Positions 44,816-56,744 of a DNA stretch of 64,000 nucleotides are shown here, in pieces. Under the pieces are notes generated by a model, which ran no database searches, had not been told where the DNA came from, and was given only the letters and a program-made list of their open reading frames with translations. The stretch comes from Branchiostoma floridae. Lineage: Eukaryota; Chordata; Leptocardii; Amphioxiformes; Branchiostomatidae. Each line of letters starts with the position of its first letter. Position 1 is the stretch's first letter. Position numbers and translations under genes: made by a program. The DNA is taken from assembly GCF_000003815.2 (NCBI RefSeq), contig NC_049992.1, forward strand, positions 1,706,959-1,770,958, in the 5' to 3' direction.

Positions 44816-45580
44816 CTATCCCATAGTCCCCCGCGCGCAGTCCGCCATGTTGAGTTCAGCTGACAAGGTTCGGGTCGTCTGCAGCCGCACAAATTCAGGT
44901 AAAACTCGCTTTTCTGTCTCAGTTTTCCCGTGCTGACTGTACGTTACGTCAGGTTTGGTAGTAGGCACGGTTTCTGTGAAGCCGGAACACGATAGTGTGT
45001 GTGCGGGGTGGGCTAGAGAATGTTGTGCGGGCTGTAGCGAGGGAGGGCCCCCGGGACTGAAACCCGCCTCTCCGCCACGGCCACAGAAACGGAAGTTCCT
45101 CATCTTTCCGCGGACCTGATGACCACAATTCCTTCCGTTTGGGAGACTCCCGAACCTCCGAATCCTCCCTACTACCCGATGTGCCATGTCCCTGTAGTTT
45201 TGGGGTATATAAGAGCCCTGTCCCGTTATCTCGTGCAGATCCAGGCATGTGGAGCACAAGGGTTCCGGTTTACAGTCTTCCACACATAACACAGTACAGT
45301 ACCATGCTGTCTGCGTCTGTCCGCACTGGACAAACTCAGGATTTCCTTCTAGACGCGATGTTTCCCCATCTACACTACACGATACAAGGCTGCCATGTTT
45401 GATACCTTCTGACATAAACGTGATGTTTTCCGCCTTTAGCACAGGCGAGAATTTATTCATAGCTGGTGGATTGAGCTTGAGATAAGAGGTGGGAAGACTG
45501 GATTTATATTGAAAAGACCAGATAAGTGTCTGCCAGTGTTTACAGATGCATATGGGTCCCACACTCGGGTTACTTGTCAA
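44816..45580 (-). CDS. unidentified 254-residue open frame
   Basis: An uninterrupted - strand frame, the longest outside repeats and transposons. A cysteine-rich part (FVQCGQTQTAWYCTVLCVED, then PLCSTCLDLHE) precedes an arginine/glycine-rich part (HRVVGRIRRFGSLPNGRN, FRFCGRGGEAGF). There is no signal peptide or recognised domain. Close to the end, on the same strand, is a Kozak-like AACATGGCGGAC (44851-44840). It opens a different reading only if splicing occurs, so this could also be a promoter with a first exon. The frame might be a single-exon gene, a large exon or a transposon relic. Its length makes pure chance unlikely but not excluded, since 44.8-45.3 kb is GC-rich. Confidence 0.3.
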   Translation of the reverse strand: MTSNPSVGPICICKHWQTLIWSFQYKSSLPTSYLKLNPPAMNKFSPVLKAENITFMSEGIKHGSLVSCSVDGETSRLEGNPEFVQCGQTQTAWYCTVLCVEDCKPEPLCSTCLDLHEITGQGSYIPQNYRDMAHRVVGRIRRFGSLPNGRNCGHQVRGKMRNFRFCGRGGEAGFSPGGPPSLQPAQHSLAHPAHTLSCSGFTETVPTTKPDVTYSQHGKTETEKRVLPEFVRLQTTRTLSAELNMADCARGTMG

Positions 45581-48500
45581 GTGGTTTGGGGCCCATTTGC
45601 AGAGGAAGCCAGACTAACCAGACAAGATCAGAGTTCCAGAGATCGGATTTAGATTCATTTCGAGTCGAAATATAGACCGAAATGCCTCCAAGCTAGGTTA
45701 GAACCTGGTGTCTTATGCCGAAGGGCAGTTGGTTCTGAAGGCTATACAGATACAGAAACTGGGGTGTTATGCCGAAGGGCAGTTATACAGCTGTATATAG
45801 ACACATATTTTCACATAGAAATTAGAAGGGTGGCTACACATGTGCAGATACGACGTATACAGAAGCTTGTTGTTTTCCCTAAGGGTGGCTTTACCTGCTA
45901 TACATGTACATTGATACAGATATTGTACTATCCACATTTTTATGTAGTTTCAATATAGGGAGTATTAACTCTGTAGCAGAATGTATTGCATTGGTTCTTA
46001 GAATAGAGAGATAGAGGACCATCTGGACTGGCAGCCAGGCACCCATAAGTCAGGTAACCTTGATGTAACAGTAATCGCCCCAGGTGCAGCCATTCCAGGT
46101 CTGTAGATGTTTTATTATGATCATTAAAAACCTATAAGTATAAGTCATGTGCGCAAACCCCTATCTCCTACAGAATCCTCAGGGAATTGTTTCTTTTTTG
46201 GTCATTTCTCTGAAATGTTGACATGGGAGTAGTTAGCAATGGAGCAGGCCTGTGGAAACAGCAGAAGGTTGTCCGAGGAAATGTTCCCTTTGCTTTTATT
46301 TTCCCCTGCATCATCTTACTTAGTTTTATCATCATCCTGCTTAGTTTTATCATCATCCTGCTTAGTTCTATCATTGTTATGCTGACAGTGACAGGAGTCT
46401 CTACAGTACAAATGTAAGTCCAAGCAAAACACAGCTGATATTCTATTATTGTCTAGGGGTGAACATCAGAAATGCAGAGAAGCCCGTCTGTGGATGAATA
46501 TGGTCTGAGAAAATGTGGTTTCAAAATCCAGTTCAAACAAATGTGTGGTCTCTGTGTAAAAAAGGTCCTGAGAGATTTGTAGCCCTCCTCTTTGATATGA
46601 TTGATATGTCAACAACTGTAACTTGATATGTCAACAACTGTAACTTGATGATGGTTTGATATGCGGAAGCTTCAACACAAAAATAATATTTGAATTGTTC
46701 TTTTTTGAGTGTGTATATTTCATAGCAGACACTGATTGACAGAGACAATGGTGAAAGACATGTCACATAGAGATGGTATCTCTGGACTGACTGCTTTGAT
46801 GCTAAATCATTGCTACTAGTAGGTATTTGCTCCTAGCTGATATATTCCATTTGATAGGAAAAGACATGTTGAACGTATGACCCTATTGTCATATAAAGCT
46901 GTAATCTGCCATCACCAAGTCCGTTCTCAGAATCATGAGAATGAGTGAAACAGTATAAGGAGGGCTGCCCATACTTGCCATAGCTAACATGGCTTCACAT
47001 AACATATTTGTACCTACAGCCTAGTACAGGGCCCGCCTTGCCTTTTCAGAGAGAAATTCCTTCCATATGCCAAGAATGGAGGCATTTTGTACTAGGTATT
47101 TTGCTGTGGGATAAAGATTGATAAATCCGGATTAGACTGTAACCACAAAGTAATTAAGCTGTTTATGTAAGACTTTAATGATGCAATAATGAAGATGGAC
47201 GGACAAACACTGCAGTTCATTAACTTGATTAATTATGGCTGGAGCCTGTCTTCAAGCTGCATCACTGGGAACAGGCACAACAGATTAGTGACAGGCATTG
47301 TGCTGTGCTATCCTGCAGGAATCATAGTCTTGCTAAGCGATGTGATGATAGAATATAGATAAGACTATTAACAGATTTGAGTCAGTTAATTTACTTCAGC
47401 CATTTGTGTCTGGCCCTGTGTCAGACCCCCGTGGGACCACACAGGTTGGTGTGTGAGATGTCTGGTCCATATTCTGCATTGTGAGGTGCCTGCCAGCCGG
47501 GCAGGTTCCCATGACGATGGTGGCTCTGGTCCATAGAACTGCAGGCCGCCCCGTGGGGAGGGTGAACCCGCTTTGTGATGGTGTATAGGGGCGACCTCTG
47601 ACCCTCCGCTCAACCCACATTATAACTCAAGTGGATCAAATTAAACCTAATTCTTTGACAGTTCCAAGATTCGCTCCACCCCACATGACACAGTGTAAAT
47701 ACACTGGGAGTTATTCTGTAATAATAGTTCTCTGAAACAGTTGCTTTGTTGATAATGTGGCAATGATGGTTTTCTAAACTTATGTTTTCTTAGTATGTTC
47801 TAAAATATGTTGTCTTGTAAGTATGTATGTATGATCCAATATCAACATCTGTTATGTCACGTCACTCTTTTGCTTATGCTGTAACACTAGCAGTGTATAT
47901 ATGAACTATATCTGTATATATAATTTTTATCTATATATAGACAATAATTGCTGGGATTGGAATTGGAGTTGCAATTGGAAAAAACAGTCAAAATTGAGCC
48001 GAATGAAATGCATGACGATGTTTGTAATGTGGCAAATCACCGGCACTTTAAGGGTAATTGGGTGGAACATGATGTCAATGACTTGGAAATCAGTAGTATA
48101 ACCGTAAGCCACAGAAAGTTATCACCTCGATTGTTCAACATTCAAAATTGATTTTTTTTTAGTACTTTAAGAGGACATCATGGAAACAGAGAATTGAGAG
48201 GCTTTGAATGTGCCTCATTCACAAACAGTCACTATTTGATAGCATTACCTGGTGATTGGTGCAGACTTTCCACTCTGTTTCAGGTCTCATGCCCATCTTC
48301 CATTCAAACTGACAAATAAGATTTGCCCTGATGCAAAGTGTTATTTCCAATGGTGCATGAAGGAATGTTTCAACTCCCATCCACAACTAATAATAGTAAT
48401 GTTATACAGCAGGTTATACCCGTGATTCCATGCATTTTCCTGTGTGTGTGGTACCATAGGAATTCAGCCAGGATTCCAGCCAGTTTGTCATGGCCAGTAC

Positions 48501-49066
48501 CTGCCTGGGGGATTCCCAGATCGGCATGACTTCCCCTGGAATGCAGAAGAATGTTGGGCACCTCCAGGCTGCACATTCTTGTTTCCAGTCTGAGGAGGGA
48601 ACAGTCAAAGCTATTCATTTTCTTGAGAAAAAAATCTACTCATCTTTCTCTGATCATTGAGGTTAAATCAAGGTTATTAACCTCCTTGCTCCGATGACTG
48701 GGGTAATGCCACAACCCAGCCAGCTGCAGCTACGAGATATTTGAGTGTGTAACTGTTTTATAGAGTAGATAACCTGCCCAAGAACACCACTCACTAAGCC
48801 CACAAACCCTGGTTTACATGGACAGGTCGTCACTATAGACTTGGGTCAATTGGAAAATTATATAAAGGAAGACCAAAATTAGTGACAATGGCCAGGTGTT
48901 CATTATGTACATGTTTCGTCTCTATTTAGATTTACCACTTTTGTGGAAGGATTGATGTAACGGTGGTCACAATCCTTTGGCCGAAATACCACCAGGTACA
49001 AGTTTCATCTCTAGGGCTTATTTCCTATATATGACAGGACCCTGTGTTGATGGGCGGTGCCTGGGG
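45581..49066. other. 3.5 kb without a confident gene
   Basis: It holds a 21-bp tandem (AGTTTTATCATCATCCTGCT, 46313-46375) and a duplicated GTTATGCCGAAGGGCAGTT (near 45714 and 45767). A GC-richer island lies at 47390-47620 with open - strand frames. A short proline/aromatic-rich + strand frame lies at about 48455-48590 (GFQPVCHGQYLPGG) after a TAG acceptor-like site. The last two might be exons, but I cannot support gene models. Confidence 0.4.
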
Positions 49067-49140
49067 TGGATACAAACTGACAGGTTCGAGTGGATACAAA
49101 GTAACAGGTTTGAGTGGATACAAAGTGACATTTTTGAGTA
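49067..49140. repeat. ~24-bp tandem repeat, 3 copies
   Basis: Units of GAGTGGATACAAAGTGACAG with small changes. Confidence 0.8.
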
Positions 49141-49947
49141 GGTGTAGCAATGTTTGCTTGTGGGAGAGACACACAGTAGCAGAAGCACTTCCCTCACGGT
49201 TCCCCAGAGGGTATATGTAGGAGAATGGTAATACAGTACTAATAGTGCTGACAGACTGTGTGGCATGTGGTGGTGTTTGTACAGATTTCCATTTGTTAGT
49301 AGTAGTAGAGATCAATTTCTTCCAAAATACAAACCACAATTCCAATCATCTCAGCCTCCATTTATCAAATTGTATGAATGGTAATAAGATTAATGATAAC
49401 GATGATGAAGCAGTCTGACATCCAGGCAGAATTGTTTGCTTTTGTTCCTGCCTCTCCACAAACAGTTTCCTCAGAAAACAAACCAAACTGGGAAACAGAA
49501 ACTTGATACACTCCTAGCTTCTGTACTGTAGATCAAACTACCATCATTCATGTCCAGCTCGGGGACATTTGGGGCTGTGTAGTGGGACTCAAGAAGAAGA
49601 AGAAGAAGAAGATGGAAAACCTATGTTGATAGGATTGCTGCCCCTACGGCCGGTGAGGCTATGGGACCAGTGAGATGAGGTTGTGGGACTCAGACCACCT
49701 CTAAGAGTCCCTAGGGATCCTGTAAAGTGTAGAAATGTTGCTGATGTGATTATGAGGGGCTGTAATGGTGTTCTCACCACTTCATTTGCTGATGAGACTT
49801 GTACTGGAGTCCACTCTGGTAGGGAGTTCCCTGGGCACCGAATGGGAGGGTCTGTGTAGGGGGATCCTGGTACTGATGAGATTTGTGGTCTGTCAAGGTC
49901 CATTTGCTTACAAATTTATAAGGATTTCCCTGGGCACCTAATATATT

Positions 49948-50764
49948 AGGGTCTGCATGGGGGATCCTGGTAATGCTTAAATTCAGGAAGGCTGCTAATG
50001 TACACAAGCTTAGTATTCTTGTGGAGGTTTTCAAATGAGTTCTTTGTATTGTTCCACAATTGCTTTCCTGTGGCATCTGGCTTTTGGCACAACCAGACAC
50101 TTACTTTTGGCACAACCGCACACTCCACTGTGACCTTTGACACAACTGTACACTTGCTGTGACTTTTACTAGTTTTAGCACAACCATACACTTACTTTGA
50201 CTTTTGGCACAACCGGACACTTACTTTGACTTTTGGCACAACCGGACACTTACTTTGACTTTTGGCACAACCGGACACTCTGTTTTGACTTTTGGCACAA
50301 CCGGACACTTACTGTGACTTTTGGCACAACCGGACACTTGCTGTGACTTTTGGCACAACCGGACACTTACTGTGACTTTTGGCACAACCGCATACTCCAT
50401 TTTGACTTCTGGCACAACCGGACACTCTGTTTTGAGTTTTGGCACAACCGGACACTCTGTTTTGAGTTTTGGAACTACCGGACACTCCACTGTGAATTTG
50501 GCACAACTGGACACTCCATTTTGACTTTTGGCACAATCGGACACTCTGGCCTACAACTACGCAGTATACTTTGTCAGTTACCCTTAACGATGAATTCAGG
50601 AAAACCAAAGAACTTGCTGCATCGCATTTAAGTGACCGATTAGGCTTCACCGACAATTTTCAGAGAATCCCTAACGCTAAATTAGAGTGGGCCGGTGGCG
50701 GCTACGATTAATGCTGAATTAAAAGTGTTGCCTGCTGGTCCCAGAAAAAAGGCATGCAGACCCT
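49948..50764. mobile_element. diverged third member of the GGGTCTGCATG family
   Basis: The ends are AGGGTCTGCATGG and GCATGCAGACCCT, matching the family termini. The interior is different: a left arm (GTAATGCTTAAATTCAGGAAGG), a 29-bp minisatellite (50060-50545) and a right arm (GCTACGATTAATGCTGAATT). A second, imperfect left-end-like phrase (GAGGGTCTGTGTAGGGGGAT) lies at about 49847. No exact target duplication is seen. Confidence 0.65.
50060..50545. repeat. 29-bp minisatellite inside the third GGGTCTGCATG element
   Basis: About 15-16 copies of TTTTGGCACAACCGGACACT plus TACTGTGAC, with variants. Confidence 0.93.
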
Positions 50765-51529
50765 GAAAGTACCTCCCTTCCTTCCACATGTATGTTCTTA
50801 CTAAAACTCAGCCGGAATACAAATGGGCATCCGATCAGACTGTCCTGAGATACATGTAGATTACTGCCTCCACTCTGCCTGATAGTGGAGTTATTCATAG
50901 TTATGGTACTTTCTGCCTTGTGATGTCAAATTGTAGGACAATAAAATCTTATAGTGTCCTCGTCAAACTGCACATTATCGAGTTTTTATATCTCATGATC
51001 AGAGAAACATTACTGTAACCCGTAATCCTGCACTTTCATGGTTACCCTGGTAAAAGAACACAGAAATAAATAAATATGTACCCTGTTCATAATGCAATAT
51101 CCTACCCATCAATTGTTGTACGGCAACCCTATGTTTTGTTATTTTTATAATTCTCTCGGAACAACGAATACCCTTCAAAATTATGGTACAATTCTGAAAT
51201 GCTTACAAATGTATTTGATTTTAAGTTTGTAAGATAACAAAGGGATTTTATCATGGCTGGTTTTAATGTTTATATATGTAAATGTCGGCGCAATTCAGCC
51301 ACTGCTACTATGCCGTGCATCTGTAATAAAACTTGTCATCATGCACTTACATATACCCTGTCCATCATGCACTCCTCTCTCCCATCATGCATCTGCACTT
51401 ACACACACAGAATGAGAAGAAAGGAAGGAGAAGAAAAGTTGAGGAAGCTGAGAGAGGAGAGAGATGAAGACAGACAAGTTCTACAATGACAGATGACCCA
51501 TCCCCAGATTCCTTGGGAAAACCCCCTCC
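50765..51529. other. no gene recognised
   Basis: AT-rich single-copy-looking sequence with short open frames only. Confidence 0.5.
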
Positions 51530-52020
51530 TCAGAGCTGGGCCTTCCCATCCTCAGGTGGCCTTCCCATCCTCAGGTGGCCTTCCCATCCTCAGAGCTGGG
51601 CCTTCCCATCCTCAGGTGGCCCTTCCAGAGCTGGGCCTTCCCATCCTCAGGTGGCCTTCCCATCCTCAGGTGGCCTTCCCATCCTCATGTGGCCATTCCA
51701 GAGCTGGGCCTTCCCATCCTCAGGTGGCCTTCCCATCCTCAGGTGGCCCTTCCAGAGCTGGGCCTTCCCATCCTCAGGTGGCCTTCCCATCCTCAGGTGG
51801 CCATTCCAGAGCTGGGCCTTCCCATCCTCAGGTGGCCATTCCAGAGCTGGGCCTTCCCATCCTCAGGTGGCCTTCCCATCCTCAGGTGGCCTTCCCATCC
51901 TCAGGTGGCCTTCCCATCCTCAGGTGGCCATTCCAGAGTTGGGCCTTCCCATCCTCAGGTGGCCATTCCAGAGCTGGCCCTTCCATCCTCAGGTGGCCAT
52001 TCCAGAGTTGGACCTTCTCC
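51530..52020. repeat. 20/24-bp compound minisatellite
   Basis: Units GGCCTTCCCATCCTCAGGT (about 19-20 bp) are interspersed with a longer CATTCCAGAGCTGG variant. Three + strand frames of 150-226 codons run through it and are repeat artefacts. Confidence 0.95.
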
Positions 52021-53555
52021 TCCATCTTGCTGAGGAAAAGCATAAATGTAAGGCTCGAAATCTGTCAGACTCTGGCATCAGACTTGGAGTTTACTGAAAA
52101 TAGCCATTTTAAGGTTCAATTTTCTTGGCTTCGTGGTCCCAGTTTGGATCCAATGCCACATTTACCCGTTTAGAATCCCCCTAAAAGGACTATAAAGCGA
52201 CATCCATGGACGGATATTTCATGTGGAACTATTCTATACCTATTAAAGACCATTTCTATGCCTATTATGGACCATGATATAGTCCAGATACATGGTACTA
52301 GTCCCCTGTGACTGCAACCACACAACTTTGGAAGTACCATAGACTGTAGAATTGTATATCCCTACAGACATAAAAGTTGTGATCATGATATAGAGAAGTA
52401 ATGTTTCATGAATTCGCATGTACATGTACATGGGAGTCTTTACTGTACTTTCAGATAACTGTTTACGGTGAAGGTTACATGATCATTCCTCTAGCAGCCA
52501 GCAAAAAGTGTTACGATGTCTCAATTGTTACACATCCAGTATGGCAGATTTTATTATTCAAGACAATACAAGACTTGTGGGTCGCAGGCAGCAGATAACG
52601 ATCCCTTACAAACTCATAGATAAACTAGAAAGGCAACATTTTCGAAGAAAATGCAGGATGTTAAAGAAGGGAAAAGAAAGGAAAAATCGCAAGAAAAGAA
52701 ACAACTATAAATGCAACATTTCTGTGAAAATGCAGCACATGTGATGTCCCACATCTGCAACAAGTTTGTGCTTTTCCATCCTCAGGACCTTCCCTGGGGT
52801 GATGACATTTCAGCTGTCCAACCCTCCCAGTACATGTACATTATTACTTGTACGTGTGTGAAGTTATTTATGATCTAAAGCCATGGAAGGCCCAGTGTAG
52901 CCTGTATATCAAACTACTGAGCTGAAAGTCAACTAGACTCAGAAACCCCTACACAGTCCAAATAAGTGCTACAGGTAGAACTATTCACTAGTAGGTATGG
53001 GTTCAGATTTCCTGGTATGTTTTATTTTTGCCACAACCTCTCGCTACAAACTAATCGCCACGCCATCATCTGGATTCAAGTATTGTGGCACATACTGTAC
53101 TATCACACTCACTTGCTTACAATCACACATTTCCTGAACAATTTGTGCTAATATCAAGACTTGCCCATCAGTCATTAATTTTGAATGTGTGGCTTGTCAG
53201 AGGGGGGGGGGGGGGGGGGGAGGCTTCATACCACCAGAAGTTACCCCAAGCCTTTTTTTTTGCTTTCCAAATGTTTTAAAACATCCGACTTCACAGTAGA
53301 CTAGCAAGCAAAGATTTCCCTTTGACCTTGCACTTTTTTTGTTGGTTACACTTCATCGACCGTCTCCCCTCTTCTCTATTCCCCCAGTCCCTTCCCCAAA
53401 ATTACCTTCTGTGGGTCAATTACGAGGCATTAAGCAAACTCCTGGCTAATGCTGTTTCCTGAAGCTTTTAATCCCCTCCCAAGGACTGGGTAATTCTGAT
53501 CTGCTACAGCTGGCATCTACTAGTAACCTTTTCCTTCAGTACTCACAAACCCCAA
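52021..53555. other. no gene recognised; contains an 18-G run
   Basis: Poly-G at about 53203-53220, followed by a T run near 53254. Nothing else is supported. Confidence 0.5.
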
Positions 53556-53990
53556 GGCTTTGGGAGACAGTGGGTAATATATTAGGCAATGTTGGGGGTT
53601 AAGGAAGACAGTGGGTTAGCATAGGCAATGTTGTGGGTTAGGGAGGACAGTGGGTTAGCTAGGCAATGTTGTGGGTTAGGGAGTACAGGGGGTTAGCATA
53701 GGCAATGTTGTGGGTTAGGGAGGACAGTGGGTTAGCATAGGCAATGTTGTGGGTTAGGGAAGACAGTGGGTACTATGTTAGGCAATGTTGTGGGTTAGGG
53801 AGTACAGGGGGTTAGCATAGGCAATGTTGTGGGTTAGGGAAGACAGTGGGTTAGCATAGACAATGTTGTGGGTTAGGGAGGACAGTAGTAGTCCACTGTA
53901 TTCTGCTGATGCAGTGGTCTGAACACTCTGCACTCTGGGGGTTAGGGAATACGGTGGGTAATATATTAGGCAATGTTGTGGGTTAGGCGA
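53556..53990. repeat. ~40-bp minisatellite, about 9-10 copies
   Basis: Units share GGCAATGTTGTGGGTTAGGG and GACAGTGGGTTAGCATA. Confidence 0.93.
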
Positions 53991-54339
53991 GGAAAGGCAT
54001 AAGCAACCAGACGCTGCACCTACTATGGTCCTATCTCCCATCCTGCTGTGTGTCCCTGACTGATCCATGGATGCAGCTGGACATGACAGATGTTTGCTGT
54101 ATTTCCCTGGAACTAGATTTGTATGTTATATATCAGGGTATCCCTACGGACCTCATCTGTCTCGCTATAATGGCAGAGAGTGCTGCGTCTTTCCTTTTCA
54201 ATTTGTATGGCCCTGAGCAATGGACACATGAGAAATGCTGGGTTATATGCCATTATCTGAGCAGTGTACACGAGAAATGTCTGGTTATTATTACTTATAT
54301 GCCATTATCGTTTGCCCGGTTGCGCCTATTAGTGCTAAA

Positions 54340-54890
54340 CACACATTACAAAGGTTACACCTAGCAGTGGTAAACATACATCACCAAGGCTGTGCCTAGC
54401 AGTGCTAGATATACATCACCTTAGTTATGCCTAGCAGTGCTAGATATACATTAATGTGGTTATGCTTAGCAGTGCTAGATATACATTACTGTGGTTGTGC
54501 CTAGCAGTGCTAGATATACATTACTGTGGTTATGCCTAGCAGTGCTAAATATACATTACTGCGGTTATGCCCTAGCACTGCTTCACCAAGGTTATGTCTA
54601 GCAGTGCTAGATATACATTACTGCGGTTATGCCCTAGCACTGCTTCACCAAGGTTATGTCTAGCAGTGCTAGATATACATTACTGTGGTTATGCCTAGCA
54701 GTGCTAGATATACATTACTGTGGTTATGCCTAGCAGTGCTTCACCAAGGTTATGCCTAGCAGTGCTAGATATACATTACTGTGGTTATGCCCTAGCACTG
54801 CTTCACCAAGGTTATGTCCAGCAGTGCTAGATATACATTACTGTGGTTATGCCTATCAGTGCTAGATATCACTGTGGTTATGTCTAGAAT
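54340..54890. repeat. ~36-bp minisatellite, about 15 copies, with a longer composite variant
   Basis: The basic unit is GGTTATGCCTAGCAGTGCTA then GATATACATTACTGT. A variant CCCTAGCACTGCTTCACCAA appears at intervals of several units, giving a secondary periodicity. Confidence 0.93.
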
Positions 54891-54954
54891 TACCAAACGT
54901 GAGTGGTTGCTAGGCCGGTTACTAGGCCACATCTGTCACCTTTCCTGGGGATGA

Positions 54955-55165
54955 CCTGCGGAGTCAGCAGGACTCATCCTTGTCTGGTTACCAGGCTCCT
55001 GAGGCCAGGCCTGTACGGTTACCAGGCTCCTGAGGCCTGGCCTGTACGTTTACCAGGCTCCTGGGCCTGACCTGTATGGTTACCAGGCTCCTGGGCCTGG
55101 CCTGTACGGTTACCAGGCTCCTGAGGCCTGGCCTGTACGGTTACCAGGCTCCCTCTGGCCTGCCC
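54955..55165. repeat. ~31-34 bp minisatellite, about 6 copies
   Basis: Units share GGTTACCAGGCTCCTGAGGC and CTGGCCTGTAC. A single GTCAGCAGGACTCATCC phrase brackets the array on both sides. Confidence 0.9.
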
Positions 55166-56325
55166 AGTCAGCAGGACTCATCCCTGTCTGGTCCTCATTT
55201 TGTGCAACATTCCTGCTGATACTGCTGAAGGCACAGGTCATGGCAACAGCACTGAGTGGAGTCTTGGGTTGGATAGGAGTGGAGTCTTGGGTTGGACAGG
55301 AGTTGTCAGGATAACCACAGCTGTAAGCCTTTTTACATCTGGTTATTACCTTCGACAGGTTATGTTTTTCTATCATTCATGTATACCAGAGTTTGTGTTG
55401 CATATGGTTAAGTCTTTACCTGTAGAAAAAAAATGAGATTTTGGACCCCCCAGTGACCTTCCCTGGTACTGCACCAGGCTGACTATTTGTGTTTTTTTGT
55501 ACCTGTACCGAACCTCACCACTGTAACTGCCAGCATGTGTGAATGCCTCCCCAATAGCACCAGGCACATGTATGATGTCACCATGGTACAAGGATAAACC
55601 TGACATAAACCTTTCCCTACAGTTCCTCTGTGCACAATTGTACATGCAGCTACTTTTCCTGGAGACACATTTCCAAGTTTGGTTTCACAAAAAACGTTCA
55701 GCTATAGCAGCTATCGATAACCTGTCTTTAAATTTAAATTTTCCATCATAATTTTGTTCAGAAACATTCCTTATGACTGAATATGCCTGTAGCTTAGGTC
55801 TTTGGGTCAGACTTTGCCAAGCTGGAATGTATTATTGCTTCTGTCCCATTTTGGTCCATTAGAAATTCCCAGCTTAAATATGACAACATGGATGCTGTAG
55901 TTATGAAAACATGAGGAGTTGTTCAACTTGTTGGCATGCTTGATAATGGGGGAGGTGAGTGTTGGCTAAACTGTTTGGGTAGTGGCTATTACCCTGAGTT
56001 CAGGAGGTGACCTGAGTTCCTCCCACTTCTGTGTTGTGACAACTGTGAAACACAGACCAGATGTGGAACATGCTCAGCTCTTGTGTTGTGTACTGTGCTC
56101 TTATGTGTGTACTCAAGGCTGCCTACATGCACTGTTGGGTTGGGTGGATGGAAACAATCTGCTTCAAATCAAAGTAGTGTTACAATTGATGTGCAAATTT
56201 GGTATATTCTTATGGAGTCATTTATTTTTCATCATCATCATCATTCATCTGGTTACACCGGTCAGGCACAGCTTTGCTTTGGTTCAAAATATTAGTTATT
56301 CTTTTCAAATTTAAATATTTCTATA
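55166..56325. other. no gene recognised
   Basis: Short frames only; a CATCATCATCATCATT run near 56230. Confidence 0.5.
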
Positions 56326-56590
56326 GCTTATAGTATGCTACAAAACAAACATGCTACAATACCCTATGCTAGAAAACAAACATGGTACAATACCCTATGC
56401 TAGAAAACAAACATGCTACAATACCCTATGCTAGAATACAAACCTGCTACAATACCCTATGCTAGAAAACAAACATGGTACAATACCCTATGCTAGAAAA
56501 CAAACATGCTACAATACCCTATGCTAGAATACAAACCTGCTACAATGCCCTATGCTAGAAAACAAACATGCTACAATGCCCTATGGTTGG
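56326..56590. repeat. ~31-bp minisatellite, about 8 copies
   Basis: Units of ACAATACCCTATGCTAGAAA plus ACAAACATGCT. Two variants (AACATGGT and ATACAAACCTGCT) recur in the same order, suggesting a roughly 93-bp higher-order block. Confidence 0.93.
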
Positions 56591-56744
56591 TATATGGGTA
56601 TTCAGAACCATGTCAAGGGTCGATAAAGATGGCGATAAAAGTGACGGGGGCAAAATTGCCCTGGATGTGGAAATTGAATTTGATGACAAAGTGATGATAT
56701 TTCATCATTTTGTGGGCAGCGGAAACTGCCAGCGGTCAGAGTAG

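Noticed and set aside
47386-47620. Two overlapping - strand frames of 74-75 codons in a GC-richer island
   Set aside because: Could be an exon, but neither frame shows a recognised motif or a convincing pair of splice sites.
51486-52173. Three overlapping + strand frames of 150-226 codons
   Set aside because: They run through the 20/24-bp minisatellite in all three frames, which is typical of repeats without stops rather than of coding sequence.
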